From NCBI GenBank assembly GCA_964555065.1, contig CAZKRB010000049.1, forward strand, positions 1 to 24,343: 24,343 bases of DNA, given 5' to 3'. Every line of letters begins with the position of its first letter. Within the stretch, counting starts at the first letter, position 1. Below are positions 7,176-15,339 of the stretch, in pieces. This stretch comes from Syntrophus sp964555065 (GTDB taxonomy: Bacteria > Desulfobacterota > Syntrophia > Syntrophales > Syntrophaceae). The notes beneath the pieces are model-generated. The model was not told where the DNA came from and did no database searches. It saw only the letters and a list, made by a program, of their open reading frames with translations. The translations under genes were made by a program, and so were the position numbers.

Positions 7176-10100
7176 ATGACTGAATATCAGAAGGGATATC
7201 TCTTTGAATGCAGCTGGGAGGTCTGCAACAAGGTCGGCGGAATCTATACGGTGATCACCAGCAAGATCCGGGAAGCCATGAAGGCCTATGGCGATAATTA
7301 TTATCTCCTCGGGCCGGATCTCAAAACCAATCTCGACTTTGAGGAAACCGACGAGCGATGCTGGTTAAAGATTCGTGAAGGTGCGGCCATCAAGGACATC
7401 CCCTGCCGTTTCGGACGCTGGAAAATTCCCGGCGAGCCCAAGGTCATCCTGGTCAATTTCGGAATGAAGTACAACAAGGATCAGCTACTATACCGATTGT
7501 GGGAAGACTACGGCGTGGATTCCATCGCGGGCGGATGGGATTACACGGAACCTGTCATGTTCAGTTATGCCTGCGGAGAAGTCATTGAAACCATGTATAA
7601 TCTCATGGTTCGCCCTCAGGGGGGGACGGCCATTGCCCAGTTTCATGAATGGATGACCGGCGCCGGGCTGCTCTGTCTGAAGAAAAGCGTCCCCGAAATC
7701 GGGACCGTCTTTACCACCCATGCCACCGTTCTGGGGAGGACGCTGGCAAGTGCGGGGCTGGATATCTATGCCTCCATGGATCACATCTCTCCGCTCCGGG
7801 AAGCCAACGCCCACAACATTACAGCCAAATACTCCATGGAAGCGGCAGCGGCCAGGGAAGCAGGCTGCTTGACCACCGTCAGCGAGATTACCGCCCTGGA
7901 GACAAAGAATTTCCTGGGCCGCTATCCCGATGTCATTACCCCGAACGGCCTGGATGTGGAACAGATCCCGAATCTGGCCCAGGATCGGAGAGAGGCCGTC
8001 CACGCCCGGATGCGGCTCCTGAAGGCCGCGTCGCGCTTCCTGAAGAAGGACCTGCCCGGCGATACTCGGATTCTCGCCATTTCGGGAAGGTACGAATTCC
8101 ATAACAAAGGAATCGATATCTTCCTCGATGCCCTCGGCCGGCTGGAAAAAGAAATGAGCGGGGACCAGGCGCTGCTGGTTTACCTCTTCGTCCTGGGCGG
8201 CCATATGGACCTGATTCCGGCGTTACAGGGCGACACTGCCAGGGTGGAGAGCGGCAATCCCCCGATCTGCACCCATCGCCTCCATTACGAAGCTTCCGAC
8301 CCGATTCTGGAGACCTGCAACCGCCTGGGATTGAAGAATCTGCCGCAGAACCGGGTTCATATCATTTTTATCCCCGCCTACCTGAACGGCTACGACGGAC
8401 TGCTAAACATGACTTACTATGAGGCCCTTTCCGGATGCGATCTGGGCGTCTTCCCCTCCTACTACGAGCCTTGGGGATACACGCCCCAGGAAAGCGCCGC
8501 CCACGCCGTTCCCACGATTTCCACCGATCAGGCGGGCTTTGGGCTCTGGGTCCAATCCTCCTTCAAGGAACACTGCGGCGTCATGATCCTGAAACGGAAG
8601 GGAGAGGAACTTCAGGCGATCATCAATAACCTCCTTGAGATCCTGAGAGACTTCCTTTCCTGGACGGATGAGGAAACGCAGCAGCGCAGAGAGAGCGCCA
8701 GAACCGTCGCGATGCAGGCCAATTGGTGGGAATTCTACAAGTTTTACGGCGCTGCCTATGAGCGGGCGGGGTTGATTGCCGGGGAGCATGCCGAGAAGCT
8801 TGCCCTCTTCGATTACCGGACGGCCTTCCGGCGCACGTTCGCCGGCACCGTTTCAACGCAGCCCCATTTCCGCCGCTTTACGGCCGTTGCGAGGCTTCCC
8901 GAAGAGATTTCCCGGTTGCGGGAACTGGCTTACAACTTATGGTGGGTATGGAATACCCGCGCTCTTGAGCTTTTTGCCCAGCTGGATCCCCAACTGTGGC
9001 CGGACATGGGAAACAACCCCGTCCGCATGCTGGAAACCGTCTCGGTGGAGAGGCTGATCGAGGCAAAAAACAATGCCATGTACGTGAGCCTCTATGAATC
9101 CGTGATGAAGCAGTTTGACGATTACATGGCGGAAAAGACCCTGTGCCCGCAGCTGGCCGCATCTCCGGAGATTAAATGGTCCTCGCCCGTTGCCTACTTC
9201 TCCGCGGAATGGGGTCTCCACGAAAGCCTTCCCGTTTATTCCGGGGGCCTGGGCGTTCTTTCCGGCGACCACATCAAAACGGCCAGTGATCTCAATATCC
9301 CGCTGGTGGGGGTAGGGCTGCTGTATCGGAACGGCTACTTCAAGCAGGTCATTGACAAAAACGGAACTCAGATCGCGGAGTACCCGGAATGCGACTTTTC
9401 CAACCTGCCGCTGCAGATCGTCCAGGACGAGAAGGGGGACGAGGTGCAGATTTCCCTGGAGCTTCCCGGGCGAACCCTCTATGCAAATATCTGGGAAGTG
9501 CAGGTCGGCAGGCTGTCTCTTTATCTCCTCAATTCCGATGTTCCCAGCAATACGCCCCAGGACAGAAAAATAACCGGCCGTCTCTACCCGTCGGATCAAA
9601 GGACAAGGATCGAACAAGAGCTACTCCTGGGGGCGGGCGGCATCCGTCTCCTGAGAAAGCTGGGCATCAAACCCAGTCTCTACCATATCAACGAAGGACA
9701 TTCCGCTTTTCTCATTTTCAGTCGGATCCAGCTCCTGATGACGGAGGAGGGGCTGAGCTTCGACGAAGCCAGCGAGGTGGTCCGGGGCAGCACCATCTTC
9801 ACGACGCACACGCCCGTGGAGGCGGGAAATGAACGGTTCGACCGGGACCTCATCGAGCACTATTTTGCCAATTTCGTCAAATGGACGGGCATTTCCTGGT
9901 CACAGTTCTGGGATCTGGGGCTGAAGGAAGGCGGTGACGACAAGCCTTTTTTCATGACGGTTCTGGGACTGAAGATGTCTCACCTGGCAAACGGCGTCAG
10001 CCGGATTCACGGCCAGGTGGCGCGGCAGATGTGGCGGGATGTCTGGAAGGGCTTCCACGAGTTGGATGTCCCCATCGGAACCGTGACCAACGGAGTTCAC

Positions 10101-11432
10101 ATGGCCTCCTACCTGGCGCCGAAGATGAGGGAGCTTTTTGACATTTACCTGGGAAGAGGCTGGCAGAGAGCCGTCACCAATCCGGAAACGTGGAAAAAAG
10201 TCTGGGACATCCCCGATGTGATGATGTGGCGCACCCGCTACGAACTCAAGCAGCAGATGATCAATTATCTGCGGGACCATATCTCCAAGCACTGGTCCCG
10301 TTACGGCTATTCGAAAACCTGGCGGGAGGAGACCTACGCCAAGATGAATCCCACCGCCTTGATGATCGGCTTTGCCCGGCGGTTCGCCCCTTACAAGAGG
10401 GCGGATCTGATCCTCTCCGACCTGGACCGGCTGGATAAAATCCTGAATCACCCCACCCGTCCGGTCAATCTGGTTTTTGCCGGCAAATCCCATCCAGCTG
10501 ACGAAATGGGGAAGAGCCTGATCAAGAAGGTGATCTCCGTCTGCAACCAGCAGGCGTTCCGGGGAAAAATCTTCTTCCTGGAGGACTATGACATCCGGGT
10601 GGCCCGACACCTTGTCCAGGGAGTTGATGTCTGGTTGAATACGCCGCGAAGACCCTACGAGGCCAGCGGAACCAGCGGAGAGAAAGTGATTTTCAACGGG
10701 GTCCTGAACCTCAGTATTTCCGATGGCTGGTGGGCTGAAGGATATGACGGGGCCAACGGCTGGACCATCGGGCCTGTGATGCGGGGGATTGGTGAAGAGG
10801 ATGCGGGCGTGGATGAAGAAGACGGTCTCTCCCTCTACTCCATGCTTGAAAATTCCGTGATTCCTCTCTTTTATGATCGGGACAGCGCGGGGATTCCCGA
10901 CAAGTGGATCGCCATGATCAAGCGGTCGCTGTACACCCTGGGGCCCAGGTTCAATACGGAGAGAATGCTCAAGGACTATTATGACAAGATGTATGTGCCC
11001 ACCGTTCATCGGAACGCGGTGTTGAGCGAACAAAACTACCGGAAGGCGAAGGAGATTGCCGAGTGGAAAAGCAAGATTCCCATGCGCTTCTCGTCGCTTC
11101 GCCTGCTGGATATCAGCGTGGAGGGGATTCAAGGCGATACCATCGTGGTGGATCAGCCCCTGGTGGTTACCGCCCGGATTGACCCGGGTAAGCTGACCCC
11201 CGAGGAGATTTACGTGGAACTTTTCATCGGCCGGGATGACGGCTATGGATTTCTCGAGGCTCCGGACTGCGTTCCCCTGAAGTTGGACACCAACCTGTTG
11301 AATGGTTCGTTCATCTTTACCGCGGAATACCGGGTCCGCTGCAATGGGCCGCATTCTTACGGTATCCGTGTCCTGCCATACAACGAAAAGCTGGCTTCCA
11401 GGTATGAAACGGGGCTGATCCTCTGGGGGTAG
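7176..11432 (+). CDS. Fused glycogen synthase (GT3 type) - alpha-glucan phosphorylase (GT35)
   Basis: One uninterrupted 1418-residue frame holds two opposed enzymes of glycogen metabolism. Residues 1-555 resemble the eukaryote-like GT3 glycogen synthase rather than the usual bacterial GT5 GlgA. The N-terminus has FECSWEVCNKVGGIYTV, then TTHATVLGRTLASAGLD, and the active-site pair E431/E439 in YYEPWGYTPQES. Residues from about 565 match the short bacterial alpha-glucan phosphorylase subfamily. An N-terminal helical domain (LRELAYNLWWVWN) is followed by the catalytic part with AYFSAEWGLHESLPVYSGGL and the PLP site EASGTSGEK, with K1170 as the cofactor lysine. A beta-rich C-terminal domain (about 1303-1418) follows, as in stand-alone members. 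All expected motifs are present in both halves, so both may be active. The start is well supported by AAGGAG 6 nt before the ATG. The debranching enzyme at 2383 would complete glucan breakdown. Confidence 0.93.
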   Translation: MTEYQKGYLFECSWEVCNKVGGIYTVITSKIREAMKAYGDNYYLLGPDLKTNLDFEETDERCWLKIREGAAIKDIPCRFGRWKIPGEPKVILVNFGMKYNKDQLLYRLWEDYGVDSIAGGWDYTEPVMFSYACGEVIETMYNLMVRPQGGTAIAQFHEWMTGAGLLCLKKSVPEIGTVFTTHATVLGRTLASAGLDIYASMDHISPLREANAHNITAKYSMEAAAAREAGCLTTVSEITALETKNFLGRYPDVITPNGLDVEQIPNLAQDRREAVHARMRLLKAASRFLKKDLPGDTRILAISGRYEFHNKGIDIFLDALGRLEKEMSGDQALLVYLFVLGGHMDLIPALQGDTARVESGNPPICTHRLHYEASDPILETCNRLGLKNLPQNRVHIIFIPAYLNGYDGLLNMTYYEALSGCDLGVFPSYYEPWGYTPQESAAHAVPTISTDQAGFGLWVQSSFKEHCGVMILKRKGEELQAIINNLLEILRDFLSWTDEETQQRRESARTVAMQANWWEFYKFYGAAYERAGLIAGEHAEKLALFDYRTAFRRTFAGTVSTQPHFRRFTAVARLPEEISRLRELAYNLWWVWNTRALELFAQLDPQLWPDMGNNPVRMLETVSVERLIEAKNNAMYVSLYESVMKQFDDYMAEKTLCPQLAASPEIKWSSPVAYFSAEWGLHESLPVYSGGLGVLSGDHIKTASDLNIPLVGVGLLYRNGYFKQVIDKNGTQIAEYPECDFSNLPLQIVQDEKGDEVQISLELPGRTLYANIWEVQVGRLSLYLLNSDVPSNTPQDRKITGRLYPSDQRTRIEQELLLGAGGIRLLRKLGIKPSLYHINEGHSAFLIFSRIQLLMTEEGLSFDEASEVVRGSTIFTTHTPVEAGNERFDRDLIEHYFANFVKWTGISWSQFWDLGLKEGGDDKPFFMTVLGLKMSHLANGVSRIHGQVARQMWRDVWKGFHELDVPIGTVTNGVHMASYLAPKMRELFDIYLGRGWQRAVTNPETWKKVWDIPDVMMWRTRYELKQQMINYLRDHISKHWSRYGYSKTWREETYAKMNPTALMIGFARRFAPYKRADLILSDLDRLDKILNHPTRPVNLVFAGKSHPADEMGKSLIKKVISVCNQQAFRGKIFFLEDYDIRVARHLVQGVDVWLNTPRRPYEASGTSGEKVIFNGVLNLSISDGWWAEGYDGANGWTIGPVMRGIGEEDAGVDEEDGLSLYSMLENSVIPLFYDRDSAGIPDKWIAMIKRSLYTLGPRFNTERMLKDYYDKMYVPTVHRNAVLSEQNYRKAKEIAEWKSKIPMRFSSLRLLDISVEGIQGDTIVVDQPLVVTARIDPGKLTPEEIYVELFIGRDDGYGFLEAPDCVPLKLDTNLLNGSFIFTAEYRVRCNGPHSYGIRVLPYNEKLASRYETGLILWG

Positions 11433-11543
11433 GGGGTAGGCCTGCCGGGAAGGAATGAGGAAAGCGGGAATCCCACATCATATCCTGGGAGAGAAAGCCG
11501 TTTCCGAAATTGCGAAACCTCTGCCAGCCAGATGCCGGGATGC

Positions 11544-12635
11544 TCAGGTTAGGGAAAGCAGGTAAGAGCGAAGATTGATTTTTTCATTGCTGATGCCGAG
11601 CTTTGCCCGGATGTTGTCCCGGTGGGACTCCACGGAACGGATGGAAAGGTTCAGCAGTTCGGAGATCTCTTTGGTTGTTTTCCCTTCCTTGACCAGATTG
11701 GCGACCTGGACTTCCTTGGCGGTCAACTGGGCCAGTTCGGAACTCAGGCTCTGCAGAAAGGGCGAGATGATATTCTGCACGTTCGCCTCGATGATTTCCA
11801 CGCAGGTCATCTGGTGGGGTGGAAGCTTCTGCTTTTTCAGCTGTTCGACGTAGGGGAGAATCAGCTCCTTGCAATTGGAGAGGATCTTCTGCCCCTGATC
11901 GAGGCGGTCCATTTCCCGGTTTTTGATCAGGACGTGGAGGGCCGTATTCACTTCTTCCAGATTCCGGGATTTGATGCGCAGGTCCTGTTCCTGCTTCCGG
12001 AGATCCTCTTCCACCTGGCGCCGCCGGGCGATTTCCTCCATCAGTTCCTGGGTCCGCTCCTGGACGCGGTTTTCCAGGTGCTCGTTGAGGATCCGCAGCT
12101 CCTGCTGGACCCGGAGAAGATCCCGATTCTTCTGTACGGCGGTTTCATAGGTGGAAACCAGGATGTTCAGAATCCGCTTCCGGCCGGCCGTAATGGAATA
12201 TTTCTGGCCGCCGATCAGGACCTCGATGGCTTCGGCGGAGTCGCTGTCTTCTTGGCCGGCCTGCTCGCGCTGTGCGATAAAGTACTGGATGCGGGACAGA
12301 AGGTTCTCTTCATCGTAGGGCTTGGTAATGAAATTGTCGGCGCCGCATTCGAGGCTGCGAATGACATCCCTGGAGTCGGAAAGGACCGTGAGCAGAATGA
12401 CCGGCGTTGCATTCATGGAGGGATCCGCCTTGATCCGCTTGCACAGCTCGAACCCGTCCATTTCCGGCATGATGATGTCGCTGATGACGATCGCGGGCTG
12501 GTGGGTGCCGATCAGCGCAAGCGCCTCCTGACCATTCCGGGCGTGAAGAACATGGTACCCCTGCTCTTCCAGAGTGTATCTCAGTCGCTCCGCCTGGGTC
12601 AGGCTGTCTTCCACGATAACGATGTCGTTATTCAT
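11544..12635 (-). CDS. Response regulator: receiver, coiled coil and LuxR-type DNA-binding domain
   Basis: This is a two-component output protein of 363 residues from the ATG at 12635. The receiver domain (about 1-125) has the acidic pocket E9/D10, phosphoacceptor D53 in VISDIIMPEMDGFELC, and TKPYD after it. A long charged helical stretch (about 165-300) contains heptad-like segments such as RVQERTQELMEEIARRRQVEED. A C-terminal LuxR/GerE helix-turn-helix follows (about 303-348, LTAKEVQVANLVKEGKTTKEISELLNLS). The product probably dimerises through the coiled coil and regulates transcription when phosphorylated. The frame is open to 12722, but the upstream 29 residues do not resemble a receiver and a promoter is predicted at 12734-12763, so I start at 12635. 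It converges on the glycogen fusion gene. The PAS kinase at 4685 is a candidate partner by proximity only. Confidence 0.88.
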   Translation of the reverse strand: MNNDIVIVEDSLTQAERLRYTLEEQGYHVLHARNGQEALALIGTHQPAIVISDIIMPEMDGFELCKRIKADPSMNATPVILLTVLSDSRDVIRSLECGADNFITKPYDEENLLSRIQYFIAQREQAGQEDSDSAEAIEVLIGGQKYSITAGRKRILNILVSTYETAVQKNRDLLRVQQELRILNEHLENRVQERTQELMEEIARRRQVEEDLRKQEQDLRIKSRNLEEVNTALHVLIKNREMDRLDQGQKILSNCKELILPYVEQLKKQKLPPHQMTCVEIIEANVQNIISPFLQSLSSELAQLTAKEVQVANLVKEGKTTKEISELLNLSIRSVESHRDNIRAKLGISNEKINLRSYLLSLT

Positions 12636-12733
12636 TTCTCTGACGTATGTCCAGTCATGCTTGGGAGGTGCGCTGCCATTCCTCTGGAAGTGGGCGTCAC
12701 AGCAGCGTTCTCTCTTAAGCATTCCGCCGGAAT

Positions 12734-12763
12734 TTTATCAAGGAAAAATTTCCGCCAAGTCAA
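12734..12763 (-). promoter_or_regulatory. Possible promoter for the LuxR-type response regulator
   Basis: On the minus strand TTGACT (12763-12758, 5/6 match) is followed after 18 nt by GATAAA (12739-12734, 4/6 match). Transcription would start near 12727 and leave a leader of about 90 nt before the ATG at 12635. A short inverted repeat (AACTC-TT-GAGTT, 12762-12773) overlaps the -35 side and could bind a regulator. Confidence 0.4.
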
Positions 12764-13036
12764 CTCTTGAGTTTTACTTTCCGTCCCGGATCAGGTTGAT
12801 CAGCGGGCGGTCACATCAATTAAGATGGGTTTTTGTACAATAGCAGTGCTGCTCGTCCTTAACGATTCGCTGAAGAGACGGAGGTGGGCAATAACCGGTA
12901 AAGCCCTTCGATCCTCTGGATCAATTATGGGCATGACTGGTCTCTTTTCGAGAAGGATTAAGGTTTATAAAATTAAGGAACGAAAACCCCCATAGGAGCC
13001 AATGAAAATAGTGCTTCAATCAATTAGAGGTATTGC
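12764..13036. other. AT-rich intergenic region between response regulator and toxin-antitoxin module
   Basis: The whole gap runs from 12723 to 13085. Its left edge holds the response-regulator promoter and its right edge the toxin-antitoxin operator. The middle becomes AT-rich from about 12960, marking the boundary of the toxin-antitoxin island. The only coding hint is a 16-codon frame, ATG 13002 to TAG 13052, preceded by TAGGAG at 5-6 nt spacing. I see no integrase, no inverted terminal repeats and no repeat of the tRNA 3' end. Confidence 0.4.
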
Positions 13037-13063
13037 AATATATAGGACTTAGTGCTATATATT
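13037..13063 (+). promoter_or_regulatory. Palindromic operator upstream of the toxin-antitoxin genes
   Basis: AATATATAG (13037-13045) and CTATATATT (13055-13063) form a perfect 9-bp inverted repeat with a 9-nt spacer, 22 bp before the toxin start. TTGCAA (13033-13038) and TATATT (13058-13063) could be a weak -35/-10 pair, with 19-nt spacing, inside the palindrome. Binding by the downstream helix-turn-helix antitoxin would then block transcription. Autorepression by the antitoxin is standard for HigBA-like systems; here it is inferred from the repeat and its position. Confidence 0.65.
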
Positions 13064-13085
13064 CAACGTAAATTGGGGGGCTGTA

Positions 13086-13475
13086 GTGCAGATATTCAAA
13101 ACCAAATGGTTTAAACGCTTTGCACGAAAAGAGGATCTCAGCGATAAGAAATTAGCGGATGCGGTACAGGAAGTAGAAAATGGCCTACACGATGGGGATC
13201 TCGGCGGTAACCTCATCAAAAAGCGAGTGGCACGTACAGGCGAGGGGAAAAGGGGTGGCTACAGAACGATCATCGTCTATCGTGCAAAAAGCAGAGTCGT
13301 GTTCGTGTACGGATTCCCAAAGAGTGCCAAGGCCAATCTTAGCGCCGAGGAATTGGATACATACCAAAAAATGGCGCAAATATATCTGAGTATTAGTGAT
13401 GCGGACATAGCTAAAGCATTAAACGCGGGCGAATTGGAGGAGGTAAATTACAATGGCGAAAAAATATCGGAGTGA
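13086..13475 (+). CDS. RelE/HigB-like toxin of a type II toxin-antitoxin system
   Basis: The product has 129 residues and resembles the RelE/ParE-superfamily toxins whose gene precedes an HTH antitoxin. The N-terminus (MQIFKTKWFKRFARKEDLSDKKLADAV), the core GEGKRGGYRTIIVYRA, and the strand VVFVYGFPKSAKANLSAEEL are typical of the group often annotated as RelE or DUF1044. Relatives are generally ribosome-dependent mRNA endonucleases; I cannot prove activity from sequence. Translation would use a GTG start at 13086 with GGGGGG 5 nt upstream. The 3' end overlaps the antitoxin by 23 nt, so the two are translationally coupled. Base composition is lower in GC than neighbouring genes, consistent with horizontal acquisition. 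Confidence 0.85.
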   Translation: MQIFKTKWFKRFARKEDLSDKKLADAVQEVENGLHDGDLGGNLIKKRVARTGEGKRGGYRTIIVYRAKSRVVFVYGFPKSAKANLSAEELDTYQKMAQIYLSISDADIAKALNAGELEEVNYNGEKISE

Positions 13476-13770
13476 AGCGTTGGAAGCGCTGCACGAAACG
13501 GCGACAGGCCTGCATCGCCTTGGATTGATAGACAACAAGACGATGAGGGATTTCGATGTATCTTGCCTGACAACTGTGGACAAACTCTCTGCACAGGAAA
13601 TCGCTGCAGTAAGAAAGAAAGCCGGTGTCAGTCAAGCCGTGTTTGCAAGATACCTGAATGTTACGGTCAGCTTGGTGAGTAAATGGGAAAGAGGGGAAAA
13701 AGAACCACGTGGACCATCTCTTAAACTACTTGCCCTGGTACAAAAAAAGGGCCTGGAGGCTATAGCTTAA
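13453..13770 (+). CDS. HTH antitoxin (HigA/XRE-like) of the toxin-antitoxin pair
   Basis: This 105-residue protein has a C-terminal XRE-family helix-turn-helix (about residues 48-100) with SAQEIAAVRKKAGVSQAVFARYLNV and SLVSKWERGEKEP. The N-terminal half would carry the toxin-binding segment (YRSEALEALHETATGLHRLG). It probably neutralises the upstream RelE/HigB-like toxin and represses the operon by binding the palindrome at 13037-13063. The ATG at 13453 lies inside the end of the toxin gene, preceded by GGAGGAGG in the toxin reading frame. Toxin-first order is the HigBA arrangement. The gene ends 51 bp before the 3' end of a convergent tRNA-Ala. Confidence 0.88.
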   Translation: MAKKYRSEALEALHETATGLHRLGLIDNKTMRDFDVSCLTTVDKLSAQEIAAVRKKAGVSQAVFARYLNVTVSLVSKWERGEKEPRGPSLKLLALVQKKGLEAIA

Positions 13771-13821
13771 AACCAAAACCGACTTCACCCTTCCCTGTCT
13801 GAACTGTCATGGATCATCAAA

Positions 13822-13897
13822 TGGTGGAGATGAGGGGGATCGAACCCCTGGCCTCGGCATTGCGAACGCCGCGCTCTCCCAGCTGAGCTACATCCCC
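13822..13897 (-). tRNA. tRNA-Ala (anticodon CGC)
   Basis: Read on the minus strand, 76 nt fold into a full cloverleaf. The acceptor stem is GGGGATG/CATCTCC, with a G-U pair at position 3-70, the alanine identity element. The D arm is GCTCAGCTGGGAGAGC, the anticodon stem is CGGCG/TGCCG around loop TTCGCAA, and the T arm is AGGGG-TTCGATC-CCCCT. The anticodon bases occupy 13862-13864. Discriminator A and the CCA end (13822-13824) are encoded. It decodes GCG. A near-consensus promoter lies 36 bp upstream. Confidence 0.97.
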
Positions 13898-13932
13898 ATC
13901 CGGAAAAGATAACTGGTGAAAAACGGATTCGT

Positions 13933-13961
13933 TCTATAGTACAAGCGGCGGAGTCTGTCAA
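13933..13961 (-). promoter_or_regulatory. Promoter of tRNA-Ala
   Basis: On the minus strand TTGACA (13961-13956, perfect) is followed after exactly 17 nt by TATAGA (13938-13933, 5/6). Transcription would begin about 27-30 nt before the mature tRNA 5' end at 13897. Position and strength fit a stable-RNA promoter. Confidence 0.75.
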
Positions 13962-14163
13962 GCAATTGTTCATCCATCGGCCTTTCCTGATCATAGGCCG
14001 GTCGCATTTACCACCCGTCAGTTTCACCCGTCCTTCAGCCCTTATCCCCCTCAAAAAAGCAGTGCCCCGGTTTTTGCAAGGAAATGCATCCCGGAAGGAC
14101 CTCCCGGGTGCTCGTCATGCCGGTCGGATTCCCATCCATTTCATCTGAGCAAGGAGATACCTT

Positions 14164-15246
14164 ATGGCAAAAATCGATGCTTTTTTCCAACTGATGCACG
14201 AACAGGGCGCATCGGACCTCCATCTCGTTTCCGGGCAGCAGCCCGCCATCCGGGTCCGGGGGGAACTGGAGCGGGTAAAGTACGACATTCTTGATAACGA
14301 TGGCCTGAAAGCCATGCTGTACGAAATCGCCCCGGAGCACAAGGTCAAACAGTTCGAGGAAACGGGGGATGTGGATTTTGCCTATGAAATTCCAAGCCTG
14401 GCCCGTTACCGCGCCAACTTCTTCGAACAGAAGTACGGCGTGGGGGCCGTGTTCCGGGAAATCCCCAGCCAGATCCTGACGTGCGAACAGCTGGGTCTGC
14501 CTCCGGTCATTGCCAAGCTGGCCTCGCTGCCCCGGGGGCTGGTCCTGGTGACCGGACCGACGGGAAGCGGCAAGTCAACGACGCTGGCGGCCATCATCGA
14601 TCAGGCCAACCGCCTCCGCAAGGATCACATCATCACCGTCGAAGATCCCATCGAATTCGTCCATCAGAGCCAGAGCTGCATCGTCAACCACCGGGAAGTG
14701 GGCATCCACACCCAGAGCTTTTCCGCCGCCCTGAGAGGCGCCCTGCGCGAGGACCCGGACATCATTCTCGTCGGCGAACTGCGCGATCTGGAAACCATCT
14801 CCCTGGCGGTGGAAGCTGCCTCCACCGGCCATCTCGTCTTCGGGACCCTTCACACGACGAGCGCAGCCAAGACGGTGGACCGGGTCATCGAGGTTTTCCC
14901 GTCGAGTGAGCAGGCCCAGATCCGCTCCACCCTGGCCGACGGCCTGAGGGCCATCGTCGCCCAGGTCCTCTTCAAGAGAGTGGACAAGAAGGGGCGCTGT
15001 GCCGCCCTCGAAATCCTTATTGCCAATCCGGCGGTGCGCAATCTGATCCGCGAGTCCAAGACCTTCCAGCTTCCCTCCATGATGCAGACAGGAAAAAAGT
15101 ACGGAATGCAGCTTCTCGATGACGCCATCATGGAGCTGTTCAACAAAGGCTGGATCAGCGCCGACGAAGCCTACATGAAGTGCAACGACAAGAGCAAGTT
15201 CCGGCCGCTGTTGAAGAACGCGCCGACGGATTTCACGGAGGTTTGA
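14164..15246 (+). CDS. pilT: Twitching motility ATPase PilT
   Basis: This is the hexameric cytoplasmic ATPase that powers depolymerisation (retraction) of type IV pili. The 360-residue length matches PilT. The N-terminal PAS-like domain starts with FFQLMHEQGASDLHL and includes the GQQPAIRVRGEL strand. The Walker A motif GPTGSGKST is at 131-139, the Asp box appears in ITVEDPIEFVH, the Walker B motif DIILVGELRD at 199-208, and the His box in HLVFGTLHTTSAAKTVDR. The PilT-specific AIRNLIRE-type motif is present as AVRNLIRES, followed by MQTG. The start is fixed by AAGGAG 7 nt before the ATG. A second retraction-type ATPase follows 93 bp downstream, so the pair is probably one operon. No pilin or pilus assembly gene is present in the window. 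Confidence 0.95.
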   Translation: MAKIDAFFQLMHEQGASDLHLVSGQQPAIRVRGELERVKYDILDNDGLKAMLYEIAPEHKVKQFEETGDVDFAYEIPSLARYRANFFEQKYGVGAVFREIPSQILTCEQLGLPPVIAKLASLPRGLVLVTGPTGSGKSTTLAAIIDQANRLRKDHIITVEDPIEFVHQSQSCIVNHREVGIHTQSFSAALRGALREDPDIILVGELRDLETISLAVEAASTGHLVFGTLHTTSAAKTVDRVIEVFPSSEQAQIRSTLADGLRAIVAQVLFKRVDKKGRCAALEILIANPAVRNLIRESKTFQLPSMMQTGKKYGMQLLDDAIMELFNKGWISADEAYMKCNDKSKFRPLLKNAPTDFTEV

Positions 15247-15339
15247 TCCCGGCGGGTCCGACCGGGAGTGCAGAGGGGAGAGCATTTGGGGGCTTGATAA
15301 ATCTTTGCCGGCCCCGTGTTTTTTCAAGGAGAGGTGAAC

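Noticed and set aside
9900..11354. 484-codon open frame on the minus strand inside the phosphorylase half
   Set aside because: Antisense shadow of a GC-rich gene; composition rich in His, Gly, Pro and Arg with no recognisable domain.
11622..12770. 382-codon plus-strand frame opposite the response regulator
   Set aside because: The minus strand encodes clear receiver and LuxR domains; the plus frame is a shadow.
12723..13897. Integrative element targeting tRNA-Ala
   Set aside because: No integrase gene and no duplicated copy of the tRNA 3' end was found on the other side of the island.
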